Origin: DASQGA01 sp963762085
GTDB lineage: Bacteria; Actinomycetota; Thermoleophilia; Gaiellales; Gaiellaceae
Assembly (NCBI GenBank): GCA_963762085.1
Contig: CAVXJD010000005.1
Coordinates: 1-64,000 of the forward strand
DNA: 64,000 nucleotides
Direction: 5' to 3'
Below are positions 19,443 through 26,996 of the stretch, in pieces (positions within the stretch are counted from its first letter, which is position 1; every line of letters begins with the position of its first letter). The notes beneath the pieces are model-generated. The model made no database searches. It was not told the DNA's origin and was given only the letters and a program-made list of their open reading frames with translations. Position numbers and translations under genes: made by a program.

Positions 19443-20531
19443 ATGCCACACCGAGTGACCCTGATTCCGGGGGACGGCACGGGACCGGAGATCGCAGAGG
19501 CGACGCGACGCGTGATCGACGCGAGCGGCGCTGCGATCGATTGGGAAGTGCAGCACGCCGGCGCCGACGTCATGGACGAAAACGGCGGCAACCCGCTTCC
19601 CGACCACGTCCTCGACTCGATCCGGACGAACGGCGTCGCCATCAAGGGACCGATCACGACTCCCGTCGGAGTGGGGTTCCGCTCCGTCAACGTCGCACTC
19701 CGCAAGGCCCTCGACCTCTACGGCCAGGTTCGGCCCTGCAAAAGCTATCCGGGCGTGCGCTCGCCGTACGACGCCGTCGACCTCATCATCGTGCGCGAGA
19801 ACACCGAGGATCTCTACGCGGGCATCGAGTTCGAGCAGGGCGCCGAGGAGACCCGCGAGTTGATCGCATGGATCGCGGAGCGCGGAGGCTCGGTCAAACC
19901 CGACTCGGGCATCTCGATCAAGCCCATCTCCCTCTCGGGAGCGCGACGCATTGTCGAGTTCGCGTTCGACTACGCACGGCGAAACGGCCGGAGCAAGGTG
20001 ACTGCCGTCCACAAGGCCAACATCATGAAGTTCACCGACGGCCTCTACCTGCAGGTCGCCCGCGAGGTGGCGAGCGAGAACGGCGACATCGAGTTCGAGG
20101 ACCGGATCGTCGACAACCTTTCGATGCAACTCGTGCAGCGCCCGGAGGAATACGACGTTCTCGTCCTCCCCAACCTCTATGGCGACATCGTCTCCGATCT
20201 TGCAGCAGGCCTGATCGGCGGCCTCGGCCTCGCGCCGGGTGGAAACTTCGGCACCCACGCGGCGGTCTTCGAACCCACGCACGGGTCGGCGCCGAAGTAC
20301 AAGGGCCAGAACAGAGTCAACCCGATGGCGATGATGCTCTCGGGCGTCATGATGCTGCGCCACCTGGAAGAGGTTGAGGCCGCCGACCGGCTCGAGTCGG
20401 CGATTGCCTCGGTCATCGCCGAGGGCCGAAGCGTCACCTACGACATGAAGGAGCGCCGCGACGATCCGACGGCAGTCGGCACGCGCGAGGTCGCGGACGC
20501 CGTCATCGACAAGATGGGAGTCAGGGTTTGA
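19443..20531 (+). CDS. icd: isocitrate dehydrogenase, IDH/IMDH beta-decarboxylating family
   Basis: Oxidative decarboxylation of isocitrate to 2-oxoglutarate. The ATG at 19443 gives 362 residues, starting PHRVTLIPGDGTGPEIAEAT. Substrate-site residues are present in VGFRSVNVALRKALDLYGQV and IVRENTEDLYAGIE. VTAVHKANIMKFTDG carries the catalytic Lys and LPNLYGDIVSDLAAGLIGG the metal-binding Asp residues. FEPTHGSAPKYKGQNRVNP is the cofactor loop. The form is the homodimeric short type rather than the long monomeric IDH of many actinobacteria. Homoisocitrate or isopropylmalate dehydrogenase is a weaker alternative; the neighbours gltA and mdh favour IDH. The stop overlaps the mdh start (TTGA). Confidence 0.9.
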   Translation: MPHRVTLIPGDGTGPEIAEATRRVIDASGAAIDWEVQHAGADVMDENGGNPLPDHVLDSIRTNGVAIKGPITTPVGVGFRSVNVALRKALDLYGQVRPCKSYPGVRSPYDAVDLIIVRENTEDLYAGIEFEQGAEETRELIAWIAERGGSVKPDSGISIKPISLSGARRIVEFAFDYARRNGRSKVTAVHKANIMKFTDGLYLQVAREVASENGDIEFEDRIVDNLSMQLVQRPEEYDVLVLPNLYGDIVSDLAAGLIGGLGLAPGGNFGTHAAVFEPTHGSAPKYKGQNRVNPMAMMLSGVMMLRHLEEVEAADRLESAIASVIAEGRSVTYDMKERRDDPTAVGTREVADAVIDKMGVRV

Positions 20532-21451
20532 GACGGAAGATCACGGTGGTGGGCGCCGGCAACGTCGGTGCCACGGTTGCCCAGGAGATCGCCCGGCGAG
20601 ACTACGCCGAGGTCGTCCTCGTCGACATCAAGGAGGGGCTGCCGCAGGGCAAGGCGCTTGACATCGACCAGGCCGCCGCCGTGCTCGGCTACGAGCCAAG
20701 TGTCCTCGGAACGAACGGCTACGAGGAGACCGCGGGCTCGGAGGTCGTGGTCGTGACCGCGGGCGTTCCCCGGACAGGCGACATGAGCAGAGACGATCTC
20801 GTGACCACGAACGAGAAGATCGTCGGGTCCGTCGCGGAGGCCGCCGCTGCACAGTCGCCCGACGCGATCCTGATCGTCGTCTCGAACCCACTCGACGCGA
20901 TGTGTCATGTCGCCCGGAACGTCACCGGCTGGCCGAAGGAACGGGTTTTCGGCATGGCCGGGATCCTCGACACCGCCCGCTTCTCGACCTTCATCGCCTG
21001 GGAGACCGGCGCGTCGGTCAAGGACGTGACGGCCACGGTGCTGGGGGGACACGGCGACCAGATGGTGCCGGTGGTCTCGGCGACCACGGTGGGCGGCGTC
21101 CCGCTGACGCAGCTCGTCTCCGACGATCGCATCGAGGCGATGGTGGAGCGGACGCGCAAGGGCGGCGGCGAGATCGTGAAGTTGCTCGGGACCTCAGCGT
21201 GGTATGCACCGGGCGCCGCGGTCGCGCAGATGGTCGACTCGATCGTGCTCGACCAGAAGCGCGTCCTCCCGTGCACCGCCTTCCTCGAGGGCGAGTACGG
21301 AATCGACGGCCTCTACATCGGTGTGCCGGTGAAGCTCGGTGCCGGCGGAGTCGAGGAGATCGTCCTGCTCGAGCTCAGCGAAGCCGAGCAGGAAGAGCTC
21401 GCCGGGTCCGCAGGCGCGGTGCGCGAGGTGGTCGGAGTGCTCACGGGCTGA
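20528..21451 (+). CDS. mdh: malate dehydrogenase (LDH-like class)
   Basis: NAD-dependent malate to oxaloacetate, 307 residues. It starts at the TTG overlapping the icd stop by 4 nt. NAD site VVGAGNVGATVAQEIA; mobile loop with the substrate arginines in AGVPRTGDMSRDDLV (Arg82 and Arg88, the RxxxxxR pattern of MDH rather than the Gln of LDH); Asp148 and Arg151 in GILDTARFSTFIA; catalytic His175 in GGHGDQMVP. Together with icd and the divergent gltA it makes a compact TCA gene group. Confidence 0.94.
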   Translation: MRRKITVVGAGNVGATVAQEIARRDYAEVVLVDIKEGLPQGKALDIDQAAAVLGYEPSVLGTNGYEETAGSEVVVVTAGVPRTGDMSRDDLVTTNEKIVGSVAEAAAAQSPDAILIVVSNPLDAMCHVARNVTGWPKERVFGMAGILDTARFSTFIAWETGASVKDVTATVLGGHGDQMVPVVSATTVGGVPLTQLVSDDRIEAMVERTRKGGGEIVKLLGTSAWYAPGAAVAQMVDSIVLDQKRVLPCTAFLEGEYGIDGLYIGVPVKLGAGGVEEIVLLELSEAEQEELAGSAGAVREVVGVLTG

Positions 21452-21490
21452 CCGGCGCTCGGGTCCACGGCGCCCGGCTACGATCGCTCG

Positions 21491-22498
21491 GTGCCGAGGC
21501 TTCTCCGCGGATGGCGCTCGCCTGTGCTGGTGCTCGCCGTCGTCGCGGCGGTGGCCGGCGCGCTGTACGTGATCCCGTCGGATCACTACCTCGTCCTGCC
21601 CGACCGGGCGCGCCCGGCCGATCCGCTCGTCCGGGTTCCGGGTGAGAAGAAGGAGGAGGACGACCGGGCCGGTGGCATCTACATGGTCGACGTCCTCATA
21701 CGGAAGGCGTCCGTCCTCGAACGCATCTTCCCGGGGATCGAAGAAGGCTCGAGCCTCGTGCCCGCCGAGCAGGTGAACCCGGTCGGCGTCAGCGACGAGC
21801 AACGGCGGCAGAGCAGCCTCAACGAGATGTCGCGTTCCCAGCAGGTCGCCGCAGCGGTGGCGCTTCGAAGCCTCGGGAGGAAGGTCGAGATCAAGCCGAA
21901 CGGCGTCGAGGTCACTCTGATTCGGCCTGGCTTTCCCGCGGAGGGGAAGCTCGAGATCGGCGACGTGATCGTGCGGGCGAACGGCGCCGGGATCCGAACA
22001 TTTGAGGAGCTCCAGAACGTCATGCTGAAAGTCGAGCCCGGAGAGGACGTGCAGCTCGTGGTCGACCGGGGCGACACGAGGAAAAAAGTCACCGTCGGCA
22101 CGAGGGCCAATCCCGAAAATCCGGAACGACCCGTCTTCGGCGTTCAGATCGCACAGAGCGCGGACATCGAGCTGCCCGTTGCGGTGAAGATCGAGGCGGG
22201 CAACATCGGCGGGCCGTCCGCAGGTCTCGCCTTCGCGCTCGACATCGTGGACGAGCTAGGGCGTGATCTCGACCATGGGAAGACGGTGGTCGCCACAGGT
22301 GCGATCGAACTGAGCGGAAAGGTGGACCCGATCGGGGGCATCCAGCAGAAGACCATCGGTGCCCGACAGGCCGGTGCTGACCTGTTCCTCGTGCCCGACG
22401 AAAACGCAAAAGAGGCGAGGCGCTATGCCGACGGCCTCCGCATCGTGGCCGTCTCGAACTTCAAGGAAGCGTTGGCTGCCTTGGCAACCGGTGCGTAG
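21491..22498 (+). CDS. membrane-anchored PDZ-Lon (S16) protease
   Basis: YlbL/SdrC-type protease, 335 residues from the GTG at 21491. One N-terminal membrane segment (about 11-28), a PDZ-like domain at about 135-200 (LIRPGFPAEGKLEIGDVIVR), and a C-terminal Lon proteolytic domain. The catalytic Ser243 is in GNIGGPSAGLAFALDIVDEL and Lys287 in PIGGIQQKTIGARQAGADLF. There is no AAA module, so it is energy-independent or works with partners. The active site faces outside the membrane by topology. It follows mdh by about 40 bp and may share its transcript. The family acts in envelope quality control and signal cleavage; the substrate is unknown here. Confidence 0.88.
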   Translation: MPRLLRGWRSPVLVLAVVAAVAGALYVIPSDHYLVLPDRARPADPLVRVPGEKKEEDDRAGGIYMVDVLIRKASVLERIFPGIEEGSSLVPAEQVNPVGVSDEQRRQSSLNEMSRSQQVAAAVALRSLGRKVEIKPNGVEVTLIRPGFPAEGKLEIGDVIVRANGAGIRTFEELQNVMLKVEPGEDVQLVVDRGDTRKKVTVGTRANPENPERPVFGVQIAQSADIELPVAVKIEAGNIGGPSAGLAFALDIVDELGRDLDHGKTVVATGAIELSGKVDPIGGIQQKTIGARQAGADLFLVPDENAKEARRYADGLRIVAVSNFKEALAALATGA

Positions 22499-22506
22499 CC
22501 TCAACA

Positions 22507-22525
22507 GACAACGGCCTTCGTTGTC
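22507..22525 (+). terminator. small hairpin after the PDZ-Lon gene
   Basis: GACAACG (22507-22513), loop GCCTT, CGTTGTC (22519-22525), followed by a T/C-rich stretch, 9 nt after the stop at 22498. Weak but well placed. Confidence 0.4.
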
Positions 22526-22614
22526 CTTCCTGAAAATCCCCGTAAATTGCGGTGTTCTCCGTTCTAGCAACGCCTCCTGTTCGTCCCCCAGACCCTAGTA
22601 TTCCCTCCTTCGGG

Positions 22615-22803
22615 ATGGCGGACAGGCGGGCACTCAGCTGCGACGATTGCTTCTTCAGGCGGGCGGAGTTGTGCGCGATTGCCGGGAACACCCCGTGCCC
22701 GACCTTCAGGCACGCACAGGCGGGAAAGCTCGATCCGCCGCGCCAGCCGACGCTCGTCGCCCGGCCCGTCCAGGCCGATCAGCGCGTCTACGCAGCGGCC
22801 TAA
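22615..22803 (+). CDS. small cysteine-rich protein
   Basis: 62 residues from the ATG at 22615 (MADRRALSCDDCFFRRAELC), continuing AIAGNTPCPTFRHAQAGKL. The CDDC pair and the later two Cys could bind a metal. The frame is open from 22552, but the internal ATG is the natural start. It ends in four shared bases with the converging aminotransferase (CTAA). The tail after about residue 35 has no recognisable feature. Function unknown. Confidence 0.55.
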   Translation: MADRRALSCDDCFFRRAELCAIAGNTPCPTFRHAQAGKLDPPRQPTLVARPVQADQRVYAAA

Positions 22804-23900
22804 GCAGCGACCGCAAGCCGCTCGCGGACGAGTCGGCCGAGCTTGGCGACGCCGTCTCGGATCTCGTCGGGCGTGGCGAAGCTGAAGGCAAGACGGGCGG
22901 AATCCTCCCCGCCCTCACCGAGAAAGAAGTCGGCGCCCTTCACGAAGGTGACCCCCGCCTCGGTCGCCTGCTCGAGGAGAGCGGCCGAGTCGACGCCGGC
23001 GGGAAAGTCGACCCACAGGAAGTACCCGCCTTCGGGGCGGTTCCAGGTCGAGCCGTCGGGGAGCTCTTGCTCGAGCGCCTCGATCATCGCGTCGCGCCGT
23101 TCCCGCAGACCGTCGCGCACGCGCGCGAGAGCCGTGTCGAAGCCGCCGGAGGCGACGAACTCGTAGAGCGCGCCCTGGACGAAGATCGACGGCGAGATGT
23201 ACGTCTCGGCGGCAATCGCCTCGACGGGCTTGACGAGCTCCTCAGGGAGTACGGCATAGCCGACCCGGATCCCGGGAGCGACCGTCTTCGAGAACGAGGA
23301 CGAGTAGATGATGCCGACGCCCTCCGTCAGCTCGAACAGCGTCGGAAGGTGCTCTCCTTCGAAGCGCACACCGCCGTACGGGTCGTCTTCATAGACGAGC
23401 AACTCGTGCTCGCCGACGAGCCCGGCCAGCTTTCGGCGACTCTCGAAAGACAGGGTGCGGCCGGTCGGATTCTGGAACGTCGGGATCGTGTAGACGACGC
23501 GCGGCGGGCCGTGGCGCACGAGGGAGTCGGAGAGTGCGTCGACGTCGAGACCGTCGTCGCGGAGGGAAAGTGCTTCGACTTCCGCACCCAGGGCGCGGAG
23601 CGTCAGAAGCGTGCGGTCGTAGCTCGGCGCCTCCACGATCGCGCGGCCGCCTTCGCTGAGCAACCGCCGCATGACGAAGTTGAAGCCCTGCAGCGATCCG
23701 TTCGTCACGAGGACGCGGGAAGGCTCGACGTCGTGGCGCTCGGCGATCCACTCGCGGAGCGGGCCGTAGCCGCCCGGCGGACCGTAGTTCAGGATCGTCC
23801 GGCCGTCGCGCTCCACTGCCGCCCTCGCTGCCTGTCCGAAGCCGTCGACGGGCAAAAGATCAGGTCCAGGGATTCCACGCGCGAACGACACCAGACCCAT
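22800..23900 (-). CDS. PLP-dependent class I/II aminotransferase
   Basis: Fold-type I aminotransferase resembling the 2-aminoadipate (LysN) and MocR-aminotransferase group, without a DNA-binding domain. The frame is open to 23987, but homology starts MGLVSFARGIPGPDLLP, so I use the ATG at 23900 (366 residues). Seen: LNYGPPGGYGPLREWIAERH, VLVTNGSLQGFNFVMR, TIPTFQNPTGRTLSFESRRK, VYEDDPYGGVRF and the PLP lysine in SSSFSKTVAPGIRVGY. Substrate range is broad in this family and cannot be assigned. It is separated from sucD by a hairpin, so probably transcribed alone. Confidence 0.85.
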   Translation of the reverse strand: MGLVSFARGIPGPDLLPVDGFGQAARAAVERDGRTILNYGPPGGYGPLREWIAERHDVEPSRVLVTNGSLQGFNFVMRRLLSEGGRAIVEAPSYDRTLLTLRALGAEVEALSLRDDGLDVDALSDSLVRHGPPRVVYTIPTFQNPTGRTLSFESRRKLAGLVGEHELLVYEDDPYGGVRFEGEHLPTLFELTEGVGIIYSSSFSKTVAPGIRVGYAVLPEELVKPVEAIAAETYISPSIFVQGALYEFVASGGFDTALARVRDGLRERRDAMIEALEQELPDGSTWNRPEGGYFLWVDFPAGVDSAALLEQATEAGVTFVKGADFFLGEGGEDSARLAFSFATPDEIRDGVAKLGRLVRERLAVAA

Positions 23901-23941
23901 GCGGGCCAGTTTACTCAGCCGATCCGCCGACGTTAGAGCTG

Positions 23942-23970
23942 CGGGCGGGAGCGGCCGAGACCCCCGCCCG
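23942..23970 (-). terminator. GC-rich hairpin downstream of sucD
   Basis: The arms CGGGCGGG (23942-23949) and CCCGCCCG (23963-23970) with a 13-nt loop sit between the sucD stop (24017) and the aminotransferase start (23900). This probably ends the sucC-sucD transcript. No long U-tract. Confidence 0.5.
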
Positions 23971-24016
23971 TACCACTTCAGACGCACACGTAGCGAGGTA
24001 GTCGAGGGCCGGGCGG

Positions 24017-24895
24017 TCAGGCTCGGGAGCCGGCACGCTCCGCGACGAGCTGCGCCACCTCGGTCGGATTCGTCCCGACCTGGACCCCGTGGGCCTCGAG
24101 GGCCTCTTTCTTCGCCTGGGCCGTGCCCGCCGACCCGGAGATGATGGCGCCCGCGTGCCCCATGGTCTTCCCCGGCGGCGCCGTGAAGCCGGCGATGTAG
24201 GCGATGACGGGCTTCGTCATTTCGGCCTCGATGAAGGCCGCCGCCTTCTCTTCCTCGGCGCCTCCGATCTCCCCCACCATCACGACGATCTCCGTCTCCG
24301 GGTCGTTCTGGAAGCGGCCGAGGACGTCGATGAACGACGACCCGACGACGGGGTCCCCCCCGATTCCCACGATAGTCGACTGCCCCACACCGAGCTGTGT
24401 CAGCTCGTGCCCGATCTGGTACGTCAGCGTGCCGGATCTGCTTACGAGCCCCACGTTCCCCACGCTGAAGATCTCGGCCGGAATAATCCCCACATTCGCC
24501 TTCCCGGGAGAGAGCGCTCCGGGGCAGTTCGGGCCGATCAGGGTGATGCCCAGCGGCCGCACGTGGTTGTAGACACGCAGCATGTCGTGGGCGGGTATCC
24601 CCTCGGTGATGCAGATGACCGTTCCGATGCCCGCGTCGACCGCCTCGAACATCGCATCAGCAGCGAAGCGCGCAGGCACGAAGACCATGGCGGTGTTGGC
24701 ACCCGCCTCCGAGACCGCCTCCTGGACCGTGTCGAAGACGGGGATTCCCTCGACGTCCTCACCGCCCTTGCCGGGCGTCACCCCGGCGACGAGGCTCGTC
24801 CCGTACGCCTTGTTCCGGGTCGCATGGAAGGAGCCCTCGCGACCGGTGATCCCCTGGACGACGAGGCGCGTCTCTCCGTCGACAATGATCGCCAC
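24017..24895 (-). CDS. sucD: succinyl-CoA synthetase, alpha subunit
   Basis: Forms succinate and ATP/GTP from succinyl-CoA with the beta subunit SucC. The start is the GTG at 24895 (AIIVDGETRLVVQGITGREG), sharing one base with the stop of the methyltransferase (TAGTG); the longer open frame upstream is not coding. 292 residues. CoA-binding loop VQGITGREGSFHATRNKAYG; GPNCPGALSPGKANVGI; VSRSGTLTYQIGHELT; the phosphohistidine region GKTMGHAGAIISGSAGTAQA. It is the last gene of a three-gene operon with sucC, but with a methyltransferase inserted between the two subunits. Confidence 0.95.
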   Translation of the reverse strand: MAIIVDGETRLVVQGITGREGSFHATRNKAYGTSLVAGVTPGKGGEDVEGIPVFDTVQEAVSEAGANTAMVFVPARFAADAMFEAVDAGIGTVICITEGIPAHDMLRVYNHVRPLGITLIGPNCPGALSPGKANVGIIPAEIFSVGNVGLVSRSGTLTYQIGHELTQLGVGQSTIVGIGGDPVVGSSFIDVLGRFQNDPETEIVVMVGEIGGAEEEKAAAFIEAEMTKPVIAYIAGFTAPPGKTMGHAGAIISGSAGTAQAKKEALEAHGVQVGTNPTEVAQLVAERAGSRA

Positions 24896-25533
24896 TAGGT
24901 TCTGACACCTCGCAGTGCGAGCCGGTCGAGCCGGATCCAGTCGCCGTCGATTCGATCGGCCAGGAGCGAGCGAACCCGCTCGGCTTCCTCGCCCGCACAG
25001 CCGGCCCGCTCCAGCCAGGACTCCAGCTCGATCGGCTTGTCGAAGTGCCTGACCTCGTCGACCCGAAGGCCGGCTGCCTCGAAGAAGCCACGCCATTCAG
25101 CCTCGGTGTAGTTGCGGACGTGCGAAGCGTCCCGGACGCGATCGGCTTCCTCGGCGTCGTCGCTCATGAACAGGTTGTCGACGACCAGGACGCGGTCGGC
25201 CGCCACGCGGGCCATCTCACGGAGCGCCGCGCCGACATCGTCGAAATGGTGGGCCGCGACGCGACAGGCGACCACGTCGAAGCTCCCGTCCGCGAACGGC
25301 AGATCCTCCGCCGGACAGAGAACGTCGGGCTCCATGCCGGGGGAGCGGTCGGTGGTAACCACCTCGAGCCCGGCCTCTCGAAGGCGCCGGGCGACGTGGC
25401 CACCGCCGGTCGCGACGTCGAGGGCGGTGTACGCGCCTACGGCCCACTCAACCACGAGATCGAGGTCGGGCCCCTCCCGATGCGCCTCGCTCTCCCGGTA
25501 GGCTTGCGCCCGGTCGTCCCAGACGGAACTCAT
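24895..25533 (-). CDS. class I SAM-dependent methyltransferase inside the sucCD operon
   Basis: 212 residues from the ATG at 25533, which overlaps the sucC stop by 4 nt (ATGA). SAM-binding motif I ALDVATGGGHVARRLREAGL, acidic loop VVTTDRSPGM, motif LPFADGSFDVVACRVAAHHF and a later strand DRVLVVDNLF. This is the UbiE/Methyltransf_11 arrangement acting on a small molecule. It overlaps both sucC (4 nt) and sucD (1 nt), so all three are coupled. The substrate is unknown. Position between two subunits of one enzyme is unusual and suggests the genes have been kept together for expression or a shared role. Confidence 0.88.
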   Translation of the reverse strand: MSSVWDDRAQAYRESEAHREGPDLDLVVEWAVGAYTALDVATGGGHVARRLREAGLEVVTTDRSPGMEPDVLCPAEDLPFADGSFDVVACRVAAHHFDDVGAALREMARVAADRVLVVDNLFMSDDAEEADRVRDASHVRNYTEAEWRGFFEAAGLRVDEVRHFDKPIELESWLERAGCAGEEAERVRSLLADRIDGDWIRLDRLALRGVRT

Positions 25534-26675
25534 GGCCGCGAGAGCTCCACCGCGCGCTTCGCAGCCTCCAGCATCGTCGCCTCGACGTGGAGATTCTTCG
25601 GAGCGGCCTCGACCAGCAGCCGGCGGCCCTCCTCCGCATTCGTGCCGTCCAGACGGACGACGATCGGCTGCTCGATCGTCAGCCGCTCGAGAGCAGCGAG
25701 GATTCCTCGCGCCACCTCGTCGCAGCGCGTGATTCCGCCGAAGATGTTGAAGAGGATCGACCGCACCTGGCTGTCGCTCGTGATCACCTCGAGGGCGTCC
25801 ACGACGCCCTCGGCATCGCCACCACCGCCCAGGTCGCAGAAGTTCGCCGGCCGTCCGCCGGCCTGGGCGATCACATCGAGAGTGGACATGACGAGCCCGG
25901 CGCCGTTCCCGAGGATCCCGACCTCGCCGTCGAGCTTCACGTAGGTGACCTCCTTCTCGCGCGCGAGGCGCTCCTGCGGATCCGCGGCGCCGTGGTCGCG
26001 CATCTCCGCGATGTCCGGCTGGCGGTAGAGGGCGTTGTCGTCGACCGTGAACTTCGAGTCGAGGGCGCGCACCTCGCCCTCCGGCGTCACGATCAGCGGG
26101 TTGATCTCGCAGAGCATCGCGTCGCACTCGACGAAGACGCGGTAGAGCTTCTCGATGATCGAGGCGATCTGCTTCTGCTCGCCCGGATCATCGATCCCCG
26201 CGGCGAAGAAGAGCCGGCGCGCGTGGAAGGGCTGGAGGCCGACGAGCGGCTCCACGTGGAGGCGGGCGAGAGCATCGGGGCTTTGCTCTGCGACCTCCTC
26301 GATGTCCACGCCGCCCTGGGTGGTGAACATGAAGAGCGGCTTCTTTTCGCCCCGGTCGAACGTGACCGAGAGGTAGTACTCCTTGGCGATCTCGGATGCC
26401 CGCTCGACCCAGAGCTTCTCGACGACGTGCCCCCGGATATCGAGACCGAGGATCTGCTCGGCTGCCTCACCGGCCTCGAAGGGTTTCTGCGCCAGCTTGA
26501 TCCCACCGGCCTTCCCCCTCCCGCCGGTGAGCACCTGGGCCTTGACCACCACGGGCCCGCCGAGCTCCTCGGCTGCTGCCCGGGCCTGCTCGGGAGACCT
26601 CGCAAGCCGCCCCTCGCTCACCGGGATCCCGAAGCGCCCGAAGAGCTCCTTGCCCTGGTACTCGTACAGATCCAC
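25530..26675 (-). CDS. sucC: succinyl-CoA synthetase, beta subunit
   Basis: ATP-grasp subunit of succinyl-CoA synthetase, 381 residues from the GTG at 26675 (DLYEYQGKELFGRFGIPVSE). ATP-grasp features: VVVKAQVLTGGRGKAGGIKL, AMLCEINPLIVTPEGEVRAL, LDSKFTVDDNAL. Then the C-terminal domain with LGGGGDAEGVVDALEVI and ILFNIFGGITRCDEVARGIL. All the usual blocks are present. The open frame continues upstream to 27185 but is antisense to the cupin gene and not coding. The promoter must lie in the 117 bp between this start and the acidic peptide gene at 26793. Confidence 0.95.
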   Translation of the reverse strand: MDLYEYQGKELFGRFGIPVSEGRLARSPEQARAAAEELGGPVVVKAQVLTGGRGKAGGIKLAQKPFEAGEAAEQILGLDIRGHVVEKLWVERASEIAKEYYLSVTFDRGEKKPLFMFTTQGGVDIEEVAEQSPDALARLHVEPLVGLQPFHARRLFFAAGIDDPGEQKQIASIIEKLYRVFVECDAMLCEINPLIVTPEGEVRALDSKFTVDDNALYRQPDIAEMRDHGAADPQERLAREKEVTYVKLDGEVGILGNGAGLVMSTLDVIAQAGGRPANFCDLGGGGDAEGVVDALEVITSDSQVRSILFNIFGGITRCDEVARGILAALERLTIEQPIVVRLDGTNAEEGRRLLVEAAPKNLHVEATMLEAAKRAVELSRP

Positions 26676-26792
26676 GGCCGGGAGCCTAGATGGAGATGCT
26701 CGCTGCTCGCCCGGGCGTTCGCGACCAGGCGTTTCTGGGCAGAGAAAGAGACGCTGTAGGCTGGCGGCGCTATACCGACGAAGGAGGCCAGG

Positions 26793-26996
26793 ATGACGAG
26801 CTTGAACGACGACGAGATTCAGACCGGCACATTCGCGCAGGGTGGCGCTGCAGCTGCCGATGCGGACGGGGACGACCAGGACGCCGACTCCGACGACACC
26901 GACACGGGTGACACCGATTCGACCGACTCGAGTGACTCCACTGACGACTCGGACGCGATCGACCCGGACACCGGCCCGGCTGACTCCGCCGGCTAA
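26793..26996 (+). CDS. 67-residue Asp-rich acidic peptide
   Basis: Strong ribosome site AAGGAGG at 26781-26787, 5 nt before the ATG. The N-terminus MTSLNDDEIQTGTFAQGG looks like a short leader. The rest is a low-complexity run of Asp with Ser, Thr and Gly (ADGDDQDADSDDTDTGDTDS, then TDSSDSTDDSDAIDPDTG). About a third of the residues are Asp and there is no Lys, Arg, His or Cys. It is followed at once by a JmjC/cupin oxygenase whose own start has no ribosome site. It may be a substrate of that enzyme (a modified peptide) or, if one base is missing near 26,990, an acidic N-terminal tail of it. The high D/S/T content is read directly; both roles are inference. Confidence 0.65.
   Translation: MTSLNDDEIQTGTFAQGGAAAADADGDDQDADSDDTDTGDTDSTDSSDSTDDSDAIDPDTGPADSAG

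Noticed and set aside
25587..26759. 390-codon plus-strand frame opposite sucC
   Set aside because: Antisense shadow of sucC with no recognisable domain.
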